A DNA stretch of 64,000 nucleotides from JAICMB01 sp035295125 (GCA_035295125.1 DATGJP010000020.1:336223-400222), one strand, 5' to 3'; positions 40,612 to 50,377 are shown, numbered from the stretch's first letter. Notes: generated by a model not told the origin, from the letters alone. Translations and numbers: made by a program.

Positions 40612-42408
40612 ATGCCCCACGCCGCGCGCCTCTCGCTGCTCCTGCTTTCCGCCACCACGTTTGCCCTCGCCGCCCCCGACGGAGCCGACCTCTACGCCAA
40701 AAACTGCGCGTCGTGCCACGAAGTCTTAACCGTTCTCCAGAACCACGTCGCCTTCAAAGTCATGTCCCCCGAGTTCATCCTCCGGACGCTGACCAATGGA
40801 GCCATGCGTCAGCAAGGCGCAAAGCTGAACAATGAAGAGCGAACCGCTGTTGCCGAGTATCTCTCGGGCCGCCATCTCGAACCGGTCCACATGACCGGCC
40901 GCTGCACATCGACTCCCTCGCAAGCCCTCAACGGGACACAATGGAACGGCTGGGGCGCCGGTCTTGAAAACTCCCGTTTCCAAACTGCGGAGGCTGCCGG
41001 CATCAACGCCGACCAGGTCCCCAACCTGAAACTGAAATGGGCCTTTGGATTCCCCGGCGATCATTCCACCTTCGCCCAGCCCTCCATCATTGGCGGCCGC
41101 ATCTTCGTCGGCAGCGCCGGCGGCACAGTCTATTCGCTCGACGCCGCCACGGGCTGCACGTATTGGAGCTTTGAAGCCGCTAGCGGCGTGCGCAGCGCCA
41201 TCACCATCGGTCCCGGCGACGTCGCGTATTTCGGCGATCTCCATGCCAATGTCTACGCCCTCGATGCGAACACCGGCAAGCAGATCTGGAAGGTTTCGGT
41301 TGAAGACTACCCCACCGCGCGCGTCACCGGAGGCCCCCAACTCTACGAAGGCAGACTCTACGTCCCGGTAGCCTCTCGCGACGAATGGATGGCTGCCGAC
41401 TCGCGCTTCGGCTGCTGCAAGTTCCGCGGCAGTGTCGCGGCCCTCGACGCCAAAACCGGCAAGCAGATCTGGAAGACCTACACTATCAGTGAAGCCGCTC
41501 ATCCCACGCAGAAATCCAAAAACGGCGTGCAGCTCTGGGGACCCTCCGGCGTCGGAGTGTGGTGCTCACCCACCATCGACGCGAAGCGCAAAGTGCTGTA
41601 CATCGGCACCGGCGACGGCTACTCTGAACCCGCGACCGCCTACAGCGACTCAATCCTCGCACTCGACCTCGCCACCGGAAAAATCGCGTGGGCCAAACAG
41701 ATTACCGAAGGCGACGTCTTCAACGGCAACTGTATCCAGCAGAAGCAGATGACCTGTCCCGACAAAGTAGGCCCGGACTCCGACTTCGGTTCTTCGCCGA
41801 TTCTCCGGACCCTGCCCAGTGGACGCCGCATCCTGATCGCAGGCCAGAAGTCGGGTGTCGTGCATGCACTCGATCCGGACAAGAATGGCGCCATTCTGTG
41901 GCAGACCCGCGTCGGCAAGGGCGGCATGCTGGGTGGAATTCAATGGGGCCCGGCCGCGGATGCCGAAACTGCCTATGTAGCGCTCTCGGACATCGGCCTG
42001 ATCCCCGCGCCGGAAGGCGTCATCCCGGATCCGAAAGCCGGAGGCGGCCTCTTCGCCATCCAGCTCTCGACCGGCGAAAAGCTCTGGAGCGCTATGCCCG
42101 CCGAGGACGGCTGCCACACACCTCGCTGCAGCCCGGCGCAATCGGCCGCCGTGACCGTCATCCCTGGCGTTGTCTTCTCGGGCGCGGTCGACGGTCATCT
42201 GCGCGCCTACTCGACGAAAAACGGAAAAATCCTTTGGGACTACGATACGGTCCAGGAATACAAGACCGTTAACGGAATCCCGGCAAAAGGCGGCTCCCTC
42301 GACGGCCCCGGCCCGACGGTGGCGAATGGTCTTCTCCTGACCACCTCCGGCTACACCTATTTCAACGGGCTGCCGGGTAACGTCCTGCTAGCATTTGGAG
42401 TGGAATAA
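40612..42408 (+). CDS. PVADH-like quinohemoprotein: cytochrome c plus PQQ propeller
   Basis: A 598-residue exported protein. The start at 40612 gives a signal peptide (MPHAARLSLLLLSATTFALA); upstream in-frame codons look non-coding. A short cytochrome c domain follows with heme site CASCH (32-36). From about 100 a propeller of PQQ-enzyme repeats carries LKLKWAFGFPGD, GGTVYSLDAATGCTYWSFEA and Cys-rich RFGCCKF. This layout matches polyvinyl-alcohol-dehydrogenase-like quinohemoproteins, which oxidise alcohols in the periplasm and pass electrons through the heme; many homologues are unassigned. It leads a rightward run with two ABC exporters, an MBL hydrolase and an amidase. Confidence 0.88.
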   Translation: MPHAARLSLLLLSATTFALAAPDGADLYAKNCASCHEVLTVLQNHVAFKVMSPEFILRTLTNGAMRQQGAKLNNEERTAVAEYLSGRHLEPVHMTGRCTSTPSQALNGTQWNGWGAGLENSRFQTAEAAGINADQVPNLKLKWAFGFPGDHSTFAQPSIIGGRIFVGSAGGTVYSLDAATGCTYWSFEAASGVRSAITIGPGDVAYFGDLHANVYALDANTGKQIWKVSVEDYPTARVTGGPQLYEGRLYVPVASRDEWMAADSRFGCCKFRGSVAALDAKTGKQIWKTYTISEAAHPTQKSKNGVQLWGPSGVGVWCSPTIDAKRKVLYIGTGDGYSEPATAYSDSILALDLATGKIAWAKQITEGDVFNGNCIQQKQMTCPDKVGPDSDFGSSPILRTLPSGRRILIAGQKSGVVHALDPDKNGAILWQTRVGKGGMLGGIQWGPAADAETAYVALSDIGLIPAPEGVIPDPKAGGGLFAIQLSTGEKLWSAMPAEDGCHTPRCSPAQSAAVTVIPGVVFSGAVDGHLRAYSTKNGKILWDYDTVQEYKTVNGIPAKGGSLDGPGPTVANGLLLTTSGYTYFNGLPGNVLLAFGVE

Positions 42409-42411
42409 TCT

Positions 42412-44220
42412 ATGGCGCCGTTCGCGCGGCTGCGGGCTCGCAAGGAGTGGAAGTACTTCGCCGTACTCCCAAAGGCCGGGCGCGGGTTGGCCATCGCGTG
42501 GTGGGTCGTTCTCGTCCTGCGCGGCGCCTTGCCGGCCGTATTCGCAATCGCGATGGGCGCACTCGTCGGCGCCGTCCAGCGCGGCGAATCGCTGACGGCG
42601 GCGCTAACGGTGGTCGGCGCCACCTTTGTTCTGCTCCAGGTGCTCTCGCCGTTCCATCATGCCATCGGAACAAATCTCGGCGATCGCACCGCCGCTTGGT
42701 TTTACGACGAGCTGACGCGCGCCTGCGTCCAGCCACCCGGCATGGGGCACCTCGAAGACCCGAGTCTCACCAGCGATCTCACCATGGCCCGGGATTTCGA
42801 CCTCGGCATCACGGGCCCGCCGCTCTCCATTTCAATGGATTTCATTGCGTCCGGAATGGTCGAATTGATCGGCGGCCTGGCCTCGGCTGCCGTCCTCGCC
42901 GCCTACACCTGGTGGGCGCCGATCGTGCTCGTCGCGGCATGGTTCTGCACACACTGGCTGCTCCGTGAAAGCGCCGTCTGGCGGGATCGAAATACAAAAG
43001 AAGTTCGCGAGGCGCAGCGTCACGCCGACTATGCCTATCGCCTGGCAGTGGATGCGCCCGCGGCGAAGGAAGTGCGCCTGTTCGGACTCGGTGGCTGGGT
43101 GATCGATCGCTTCACCGCGCGCCGCCGTCGGCTCTTCGACCTGCGCTGGGAAGCCACACGTCTGCGCGAGCGACCCGTGCTGTTGAGCCTGCTGATCGTG
43201 CTGGCGGCGAACCTCCTGGTCTTCTGGGTGATGGCCAACGATGCGGTCTCCGGCCATCTTGCGATGTCGCGGCTCGTCACTTTCGCGGCGGCCGCCGTTG
43301 GCACCAGCATGATCGCCTTCGGGGGTCTGTCTTGGGCGCTCGACGGAGCCGCCGCGCCCGCCGAGGCCGTGTTGAAACTGCGCCAGGGCATGGGACCAGC
43401 GGGTGCGCTCCCCGAGGGCGCGCGAAAAGCGAACGGCATGCCTGCACGCGAAATCCGCTTCCGCGACCTGACTTTCGGATATCCTGCCGCGCCGGGAGGC
43501 CCGGTCCTGGAGAACTTCGACCTGACTATCCCGGCTGGATCGTCGCTCGCGATCGTCGGCCAAAACGGCGCCGGAAAAACGACGCTTGCGAAGCTGCTCT
43601 GCCGCCTCTACGATCCCCAACGTGGCGCAATTGAAATCGACGGCGTCGATCTGCGCGACTTCGACATCGAAAGCTGGCGCGAGCGCCTTGCCGCGGTATT
43701 TCAGGATTTCATTCGCTTCGAACTGCCCCTGAGCGATAACGTCGCCCCTTCCGGCGCGCCCGACTTCATGATTGAAGAGGCTCTCCAGCAGGCCGGCGCC
43801 GCACACCTGGCGAGCCTAGACACGATCCTCGCCCGCGGCTACGATGGCGGCACCGACCTCTCCGGCGGTCAATGGCAGCGCGTTGCCCTCGCACGAGCGC
43901 TGGCCGCGGTCAGACTCGGCGCGGGCCTGGTTCTCCTCGACGAGCCCACCGCTCAACTCGATGTCAAGGGAGAAGCTGAGATCTTCGACCGCATCCTCAC
44001 GGCGACACGGCACACCACCACGATCCTGATCTCCCATCGCTTCTCCACCGTGCGGCATGCCGACCGCATCTGTGTCCTCGAAGAAGGACGAGTTGTCGAA
44101 CTCGGAAGCCACGACGAGCTGATGGCCCTCGGCGGCCGCTATCGCACTATGTTCGACCTGCAAGCCTCCCGCTTCGGCGAGGAGGAGGATGAAGGAGTAG
44201 CGCTCGATGCCGAAGGCTGA
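42412..44220 (+). CDS. ABC exporter half (membrane plus ATPase), canonical signature
   Basis: A 602-residue half-transporter with six membrane helices in residues 1-310 and an ATPase domain. Walker A is GQNGAGKTT (about 383-391), signature LSGGQ (483-487), Walker B LVLLDEPTAQLD with the catalytic Glu present, H-loop ISHRFSTV. It starts 4 bases after the quinohemoprotein stop and overlaps the next half-transporter by 14 bases, so the two probably form a heterodimer. The exported substrate is unknown. Confidence 0.92.
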   Translation: MAPFARLRARKEWKYFAVLPKAGRGLAIAWWVVLVLRGALPAVFAIAMGALVGAVQRGESLTAALTVVGATFVLLQVLSPFHHAIGTNLGDRTAAWFYDELTRACVQPPGMGHLEDPSLTSDLTMARDFDLGITGPPLSISMDFIASGMVELIGGLASAAVLAAYTWWAPIVLVAAWFCTHWLLRESAVWRDRNTKEVREAQRHADYAYRLAVDAPAAKEVRLFGLGGWVIDRFTARRRRLFDLRWEATRLRERPVLLSLLIVLAANLLVFWVMANDAVSGHLAMSRLVTFAAAAVGTSMIAFGGLSWALDGAAAPAEAVLKLRQGMGPAGALPEGARKANGMPAREIRFRDLTFGYPAAPGGPVLENFDLTIPAGSSLAIVGQNGAGKTTLAKLLCRLYDPQRGAIEIDGVDLRDFDIESWRERLAAVFQDFIRFELPLSDNVAPSGAPDFMIEEALQQAGAAHLASLDTILARGYDGGTDLSGGQWQRVALARALAAVRLGAGLVLLDEPTAQLDVKGEAEIFDRILTATRHTTTILISHRFSTVRHADRICVLEEGRVVELGSHDELMALGGRYRTMFDLQASRFGEEEDEGVALDAEG

Positions 44221-45988
44221 AACCGACCTGCCTCGCGCGCTACCTGCCATGTGGCGTGCCCTGAAGCGCGGCTATCAGGCCGAGCCGCGCATGCTGACCG
44301 TCTCGTTCAGTCTCGCGCTGCTCTCCGCTTTACCCGACGCTTTGATCGCGCTCTGGCTAAAGCTGCTCGCCGATGGAGTCCTCGGCCGGAATCGGACACT
44401 GGCTATTGGCGCTGCATTGGGCCTCGGCTTATCAGCCGCCGCCACCTGGTTCCTGAAGGTAACCAGCGACCGCACGCAGCGCCGCTTTCGTGAGCGCCTG
44501 ACCATCTTCCTCGAAGCGCACGTCGCCAGGCTCCAAGCCTCCATCGCGACCATCGCGCACCACGAGCGCCCCGAGTACCTCGACAGACTCGCCATCCTCC
44601 GCGATCAGGTCTTCGTCCTCGACCACATGTACATGTCGCTGTTCACGACCTGCGGCTGGATTCTACGTCTCGGCGTCACCATCGCGCTGCTTGTCTCCAT
44701 TCATCCCGCGCTCGGCTTCCTGGCGTTGTTTGCCTTGCCGACAATCTTGACTTCCACCTGGCGGCCCGGAATCGAGAGGGCGGTCGAAGAGCGCGGCGCC
44801 TCGGCAAAGCGCCTGGCCCGGCACCTGTTCAACACGGCGACCACCGCCCCGCCCGGCAAAGAGGTACGTGTCACCCGCATTGGCGAGCGCCTGATTCGCG
44901 ACCGCCGCCAAGCCTGGGAGCGCTGGTATGGTCCCGTCGCCGCGACCCGCTGGAGTAGCGCCAGGTGGCACGCCGGCGCCTGGGCCATCTTCGGCGCCGC
45001 CTATGTCGGTGCCGTCATCTTCGTGGCATCAGTCCTGCGCGCGGGCGCCGGCCAGGTTCTTCTGGTGCTTGCGGCCGGTTCGCGGCTCTCCGCGTACATC
45101 GGCGCCACGGTCGGCGAAATCGGCTTCCTCCGAGGCATCTGGCTCGACGGGTCCCGGCGGTTAGCGTGGCTCGAAGACTATGCCGCCGCGTTGGTGGAGA
45201 AGACGGATGTCGCCGCCCCGACCCGCCTCACCCAAGGCATCCGTTTCGACCACGTCTCGTTCACCTATCCCGGCACTACGCGCCGCGTTCTGGAAGATGT
45301 GACCGTCCATCTCAAGCCCGGCTCCGTCGTAGCCATCGTCGGCCAGAACGGCGCCGGCAAAACGACGCTGATGAAGCTCCTCTGCAAGCTCTACGAGCCT
45401 AGCGAGGGGCGAATCACGATCGATGGCGTGGACCTCTCCCGCATCCGCACCGACGAGTGGCGTTCGCGCCTCGCGGGCGCCTTCCAGGACTTCTTCAAGT
45501 TTGAGCTCAAGGCGAGGGAAACGGTCGGAGTCGGCGATGTCGGCCAAATCGAAAACGAGCCTGCCATCGTCGCCGCGGTGAATCGCGCCGGAGCGGACGA
45601 TGTAGTTGCGAAATTCAACGAAGGCCTCCATACGCAACTCGGCGCCACCTGGCCCGGCGGCGTCGAAGTGAGCTTCGGCCAATGGCAGAAGCTTGCCCTG
45701 GCCCGGGGATTCATGCGTAACGAGCCGCTGGTGCTGGTGCTCGACGAACCGACTGCCGCCCTGGATGCCGAGACCGAACACGCGCTCTTCGAGCGGTATG
45801 CCAATGCCACCCGCGGCTCCCACATTACGATCCTGGTCTCCCATCGCTTTAGCACCGTCCGAATGGCGGATGTAATCGTAGTGTTGGACGGCGCTCGCCT
45901 GGTGGAGTTCGGAAGCCACGAGGAGCTGCTGGCGAAACGAGGTCAATATGCGGAGTTGTATGAGATTCAAGCAGCGGCGTATCGTTGA
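44207..45988 (+). CDS. ABC exporter half with non-canonical signature (SFGQ)
   Basis: A 593-residue half-transporter with an N-terminal membrane domain and ATPase domain. Walker A GQNGAGKTT (about 379-387), Walker B LVLVLDEPTAALD and H-loop VSHRFSTV are intact. The ABC signature reads VSFGQW (S489-F-G-Q492) in place of LSGGQ, so one of the two ATP sites of a heterodimer with the upstream half would be altered. Its last 29 bases overlap the start of the MBL gene. Confidence 0.92.
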   Translation: MPKAETDLPRALPAMWRALKRGYQAEPRMLTVSFSLALLSALPDALIALWLKLLADGVLGRNRTLAIGAALGLGLSAAATWFLKVTSDRTQRRFRERLTIFLEAHVARLQASIATIAHHERPEYLDRLAILRDQVFVLDHMYMSLFTTCGWILRLGVTIALLVSIHPALGFLALFALPTILTSTWRPGIERAVEERGASAKRLARHLFNTATTAPPGKEVRVTRIGERLIRDRRQAWERWYGPVAATRWSSARWHAGAWAIFGAAYVGAVIFVASVLRAGAGQVLLVLAAGSRLSAYIGATVGEIGFLRGIWLDGSRRLAWLEDYAAALVEKTDVAAPTRLTQGIRFDHVSFTYPGTTRRVLEDVTVHLKPGSVVAIVGQNGAGKTTLMKLLCKLYEPSEGRITIDGVDLSRIRTDEWRSRLAGAFQDFFKFELKARETVGVGDVGQIENEPAIVAAVNRAGADDVVAKFNEGLHTQLGATWPGGVEVSFGQWQKLALARGFMRNEPLVLVLDEPTAALDAETEHALFERYANATRGSHITILVSHRFSTVRMADVIVVLDGARLVEFGSHEELLAKRGQYAELYEIQAAAYR

Positions 45989-46904
45989 GTTCGCCGCCGC
46001 ACTGACCGCTGCGTCGGTCATGGCGTTTGCGCAGGACGCAAAGCCTGATTGGTGCAAACCCTTGCCGCGTCCGGAATACAAGGCTTTTAAGCGCGTGCCG
46101 GTAAGCCAGTCGTGGTTCGAGGTCTACAGCGTCGCGCCCGCCGTGTTCGCCATCTACGAACCGCACCAGTCCGAGGAAACGATCAGCTACCTCATGGTTG
46201 GCAAGAACCAGGCGCTGCTCTTCGACACGGGCATGGGAATTGGGGATCTTCGCGCCGTCACATCGGAGCTGACCCCGTTGCCGATTGTCGTGCTCAACTC
46301 ACACACCCACGACGATCATGTCGGCAGCAACTGGCAGTTTCCGGTTGTCTTCGGCATGGACACTGCATTCACGCGGCAGAACGCCAAAGGCTCGCGTGAG
46401 GATGCTCAGGCCGAAATCGCGAAAGGAGAGATTTGCGGTGACCTGCCAAAGAGTTTCGATCCCGCGAAGTACGAAACGCGACCCTGGCGAATTCAGTCGT
46501 TCAAGCACGATGGCGACAGCATTGATCTGGGCGGACGCACGATCGAAATCATCGCAACTCCCGGCCACACTCCCGACGCCATATCTCTCTTGGATCGTGC
46601 CAACGGTCTGCTCTTCACCGGCGACACGTATTACCCCGCACCGATCTGGCTGTTTCGACCCGAGACCGACCTTGCCGCTTATGATGCCTCCATCCGTCGC
46701 CTGGCCGCCCTCGCGCCGCAGATCAAGACCGTCCTGGGCGCGCACAATGTGCCTGTCGCACCGCCGTCGGTTCTGCCTCGCCTCGTAAAAGCGTTCGAGA
46801 TGGTTCGGGCTGGAAAGGTGGCGTCCACCGCGGCATCGCCGGGCAAGGTCATCTACAAAACCGACGGCTTCGCCTTCCTGATGCGTCCGGGTCGGTTAGA
46901 TTAA
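45960..46904 (+). CDS. Secreted metallo-beta-lactamase-fold hydrolase
   Basis: A 314-residue protein. The start at 45960 is used because it gives a signal peptide (MRFKQRRIVEFAAALTAASV); another ATG lies four codons upstream. MBL metal ligands appear as HTHDDH in LNSHTHDDHVG, then GHTPDAI, GDTYY and GAHNVP. Such enzymes hydrolyse lactones, thioesters, phosphoesters or beta-lactams; the details do not select one. It continues the rightward run, 4 bases before the amidase gene. Confidence 0.88.
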   Translation: MRFKQRRIVEFAAALTAASVMAFAQDAKPDWCKPLPRPEYKAFKRVPVSQSWFEVYSVAPAVFAIYEPHQSEETISYLMVGKNQALLFDTGMGIGDLRAVTSELTPLPIVVLNSHTHDDHVGSNWQFPVVFGMDTAFTRQNAKGSREDAQAEIAKGEICGDLPKSFDPAKYETRPWRIQSFKHDGDSIDLGGRTIEIIATPGHTPDAISLLDRANGLLFTGDTYYPAPIWLFRPETDLAAYDASIRRLAALAPQIKTVLGAHNVPVAPPSVLPRLVKAFEMVRAGKVASTAASPGKVIYKTDGFAFLMRPGRLD

Positions 46905-46908
46905 AGCG

Positions 46909-47913
46909 ATGAGAACTTACCTTCTGCTGTTCGGGGCGGCGTTTGGTCTCGCGGCGCAAACGGCCAACGTAGTCAAGTATCACGCCACCATCACCGACGT
47001 GAAGTATGTCTACGGATCTGCCGCGCCGGTCGCTCACGTCAAGCCTGGCGACATCATCGAAACCAATACGCTGGATGCCTTCGGCAATGTTCTCAAGAAG
47101 CCCGGCGACAAGCTGAGCAGCGTCAAAGGGGATAATCCCCTCACCGGTCCGTTTTACGTGGATGGTGCTCAGCCAGGCGACACCTTGTCGGTGAAGTTCC
47201 TCGACTTGCAGGTCGACGGAAACCAGGGTGTAGGCGCATTCGCACCGGGTTTCGGAGCTTTGAATGAAACGGTCTACACGCCCATGCTGCATCCCGCGCT
47301 GCCGGAGAAGGTCTGGTACTATCCGATCGACAAAGCGAGCAACACAGCGACTTTCAACGCCCTGGATTCCAAGTTCTCAGTAAAGATTCCGCTGCACCCG
47401 TTCTTTGGCTGTATCGGCGTCGCTCCCTCGGGCGGCGAGGCGCGCAGCTCCGTCGTTCCCGCGGAGTTCGGCGGCAACATGGATGCCCCCGAGGCCAGCG
47501 TCGGCAATACGCTTTACCTGCCCGTGAATGTTGCAGGAGCCCTGCTTTACATGGGTGACGGTCACGCCGCCATGGGCGATGGCGAGGTGGCGGGAACGGC
47601 GATCGAGGTCCCGCTGCTCGCGCGCGTGCAAATCGGCGTCATCAAAGGCCATAAGATTAGCTGGCCACGATTCGAGAACGAAAGCTCAATTATGGCGGTG
47701 GGTGCCTATCGCCCGCTCGACGATGCGCTGCGAATCGCGTTTACCGAACTGGTCCAGTGGATTCACGCGGAGTACGGATTGTCGAATCTCGATGCGTACG
47801 AGTTGCTGTCCAAGGTAGCCCGGATCCACCTGGACGAAATGGTGGATCCCAACTACGTTGTCGTCGCGTCGATCGAGAAGAAGTTTTTGCCTACTCGTCG
47901 CGCAGGGCATTGA
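46909..47913 (+). CDS. Secreted acetamidase/formamidase-family protein
   Basis: A 334-residue FmdA/AmdA-like protein with a signal peptide (MRTYLLLFGAAFGLAAQ), unusual for this mainly cytosolic family. Family segments include VKPGDIIETNTLDAFGN, GPFYVDGAQPGD, HPFFGCIGVAP, EFGGNMDAPE and LYLPVNVAGALLYMGDGHAAMGDGE. Expected reaction: hydrolysis of a short-chain amide to acid and ammonia, here in the periplasm. It is the last gene of the quinohemoprotein run and overlaps the convergent ADOP 3 gene by 23 bases. Confidence 0.9.
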   Translation: MRTYLLLFGAAFGLAAQTANVVKYHATITDVKYVYGSAAPVAHVKPGDIIETNTLDAFGNVLKKPGDKLSSVKGDNPLTGPFYVDGAQPGDTLSVKFLDLQVDGNQGVGAFAPGFGALNETVYTPMLHPALPEKVWYYPIDKASNTATFNALDSKFSVKIPLHPFFGCIGVAPSGGEARSSVVPAEFGGNMDAPEASVGNTLYLPVNVAGALLYMGDGHAAMGDGEVAGTAIEVPLLARVQIGVIKGHKISWPRFENESSIMAVGAYRPLDDALRIAFTELVQWIHAEYGLSNLDAYELLSKVARIHLDEMVDPNYVVVASIEKKFLPTRRAGH

Positions 47914-50329
47914 CCGGGTCGACGCCCGTAGCGCGACGCGCCGGTATGTAACTCGCCGCCAGCGCTACCACGATCAACAGCAGCGCGACAAGCGCGAAGG
48001 TGGAGGGGTCGCTGGCCTTCACGTCGAATAGCATCGTCGCCATGAACCGCGTCAGGACGATCGAGCCCACCAGGCCAATGGCGGCGCCGGTGAGCGTCAT
48101 CCAGAGACTCTGCCCCAGCATGAGGCGCAGCAGGCTCCAGCGGCTCGCCCCGAGCGCCATGCGAATGCCCATCTCGTGGGATCGTTGGGCTACTGAATAG
48201 GAGATGATGCCGTAGATCCCCACGGCCGCGAGCAGAAGCGCCGCTCCGGCGAAGATGGCCAGCAGCAGCATCGAAAGGCGTCTCCGGGCCACCGAATCGG
48301 CGATGAGCTGCTGCATGGTCGCGATCTTATAGACCGGCTGATCGGAATCGACCGCGAGTACCTCTCTTTGAACGGTCGCTGCCAGCGCCAGCGGTTCCTC
48401 GGGCGTACGAATCACCAGGCTCATCGCATTTGACGGGCGTTGCGCATTCGGAACGTAAACCTGTACGCGCGATTTTGCTTCGAGCGTGCGGTAGTGGACG
48501 TGTTTTACTTCGCCCACGATCGTTATCCAGGGAGCTGTCGATTGCAGGCCGCCGAATTTGAGCCGCTTGCCGATGGGGTCGTCCCCTGGCCAGTAAGTTT
48601 GCGCCATCGTCTCGTCGATAATGGCGACCGGAGCGCCGGTTGCATTGTCGCGATCATCGAAATAACGCCCGCGAACCAGGCCGATTCCCATGGCCTGGAA
48701 CATGCCCGGAGTTGCCACCCGCCGGTCCGCTTCCGGTGTTAACTGATCGGTTGGAACTGCTTTGGTGTCGACGGTGGTCGTCCCCGAGCTGCCGACGCCG
48801 ATCAGCGGCAGCAGCGAAATCGCGCCCGCGGCTTGTACGCCGGGTACGTGGGATACGCGGTCGAGCACGCTGCGGTAGAAATTGCTCACCAGCTCGGGCT
48901 TGTCATAGCGTTCGGGGGGAAGCGAAACTCTCATGGTCAGCACGCCGTCGGCGCGAAATCCGGGGTCGACTTGCATCAGGTGTGCGAAGCTCTTAAGAAG
49001 CAATCCCGCCCCTGCGAGCAATACCAGCGACAGCGCCACCTCGACAACCACCAGGGCGCGGCGTAGCCGATGGGATCCTGCGCCGGTCGTCGATCCGCGC
49101 CCGCCTTCTTTCAGCGACTCGTGGGTAATCGAGCGGGCGGATTGCAGCGCGGGAACGATGCCGAACAGAACGCCGGTCAGCAGCGAAACGAGCATTGTAA
49201 ACGCCAGGACCCAGCCATCCAGAGTCGCCGCAGCGACGCGCGGAAAGCTCTTTTCGCCGACGGCAATCAGTACGTTCAGCCCGATGCGGGCCAACAGGAG
49301 CCCAGTCAGTCCGCCGATCAGGCTCAGAATGACGCTCTCGGTGAGAAGCTGGCGGACCAGGCGGCCCTTTCCGGCGCCGATCGCCGTGCGGATCGCGATT
49401 TCGCGCTCGCGGGCCGATGCCCTCACGAGTAGCAGGTTCGCGACATTGGCGCAGGCAATCAGGAGAACGACGGCCACCGCGGCCATGAGAATCCATAACG
49501 CCGTTTGGATTCCGCCAACGTAATCTTCGATGAGCGGCACGCTGAGGACGGCGAAGCTGAATCGCGTGTAGGGATATTGGCGGTTCTGTTCGATAATGCG
49601 CTGCGTCAATGAGGCCAGGTCGAAGCGGACCTGTTCTCCGGACAGCTCCGGCTTAATACGGCCAACGACCACCAGGCCGTGGCTTCCGCGAAAGTTCGGG
49701 GTCAACTGATCGGGCGTGAAGGCCAGCGGCGTCCAGACGTCTACGTCCTGGGGGTACTGAAACCCGGCCGGAAGTACGCCCACGACCATGTAAGGCTCGC
49801 CGTTGATCCCGATTTTGGTCCCGACGATGCGGCTATCCGAAGCGAACCGCCGCACCCACAGGCCGTGGCCGAGCAGGATGACTTTGTCATTGCCGACCTT
49901 TGACTCCTCGGGCAAAAACACACGGCCAACCTGGGCATTGACGCCCAGAATCGAGAACAGGCTTGGGGAAACGATCGCTCCCGCGAGCCGCTCCGGCTGG
50001 CCGGTGCCGGTCAGGTTGAGATTCGATGTGGCTATCGCCGCCACGTCGGTAAAGCAGTTGTTCATGCGCTGGATGTCTATAAACTCGGGCGGCGAGATGT
50101 TGTTGCGATTATCGGGAATCCCGATGCCGACGAACTGCCCCCAGACGGTCACGAGTTTGTCGGGGTTGGGATAAGGCAGCGGTTTCAACAGGACGGCATT
50201 CACTACGCTGAATATCGCCGTATTGGCGCCGATGCCCAGCGCCAGGGCCAGAACCGCAACGATCGTAAAGCTCAGGTTTCGGCCCAGAATGCGAAAGGCG
50301 TAGCGAATGTCCTTAATGATCGTGTCCAT
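47891..50329 (-). CDS. ADOP-type MacB/FtsX permease (copy 3)
   Basis: An 812-residue duplicated orphan permease. It starts MDTIIKDIRYAFRILGRNLS and has the LGIGANTAIFSVVNAVLLKPLP helix, a middle FtsX unit (REREIAIRTAIGAGKGRLVR) and a terminal one (RSHEMGIRMALGASRWSLLR). It ends SYIPARRATGVDPVNALRDE, the usual family ending. The sugar-binding lipoprotein gene lies 48 bases upstream on the same strand. No ATPase is linked. Confidence 0.93.
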   Translation of the reverse strand: MDTIIKDIRYAFRILGRNLSFTIVAVLALALGIGANTAIFSVVNAVLLKPLPYPNPDKLVTVWGQFVGIGIPDNRNNISPPEFIDIQRMNNCFTDVAAIATSNLNLTGTGQPERLAGAIVSPSLFSILGVNAQVGRVFLPEESKVGNDKVILLGHGLWVRRFASDSRIVGTKIGINGEPYMVVGVLPAGFQYPQDVDVWTPLAFTPDQLTPNFRGSHGLVVVGRIKPELSGEQVRFDLASLTQRIIEQNRQYPYTRFSFAVLSVPLIEDYVGGIQTALWILMAAVAVVLLIACANVANLLLVRASAREREIAIRTAIGAGKGRLVRQLLTESVILSLIGGLTGLLLARIGLNVLIAVGEKSFPRVAAATLDGWVLAFTMLVSLLTGVLFGIVPALQSARSITHESLKEGGRGSTTGAGSHRLRRALVVVEVALSLVLLAGAGLLLKSFAHLMQVDPGFRADGVLTMRVSLPPERYDKPELVSNFYRSVLDRVSHVPGVQAAGAISLLPLIGVGSSGTTTVDTKAVPTDQLTPEADRRVATPGMFQAMGIGLVRGRYFDDRDNATGAPVAIIDETMAQTYWPGDDPIGKRLKFGGLQSTAPWITIVGEVKHVHYRTLEAKSRVQVYVPNAQRPSNAMSLVIRTPEEPLALAATVQREVLAVDSDQPVYKIATMQQLIADSVARRRLSMLLLAIFAGAALLLAAVGIYGIISYSVAQRSHEMGIRMALGASRWSLLRLMLGQSLWMTLTGAAIGLVGSIVLTRFMATMLFDVKASDPSTFALVALLLIVVALAASYIPARRATGVDPVNALRDE

Positions 50330-50377
50330 ATAGAATGCCTCAATAGTCCCTACTGAGACGCGTACGAAAGATTACCG

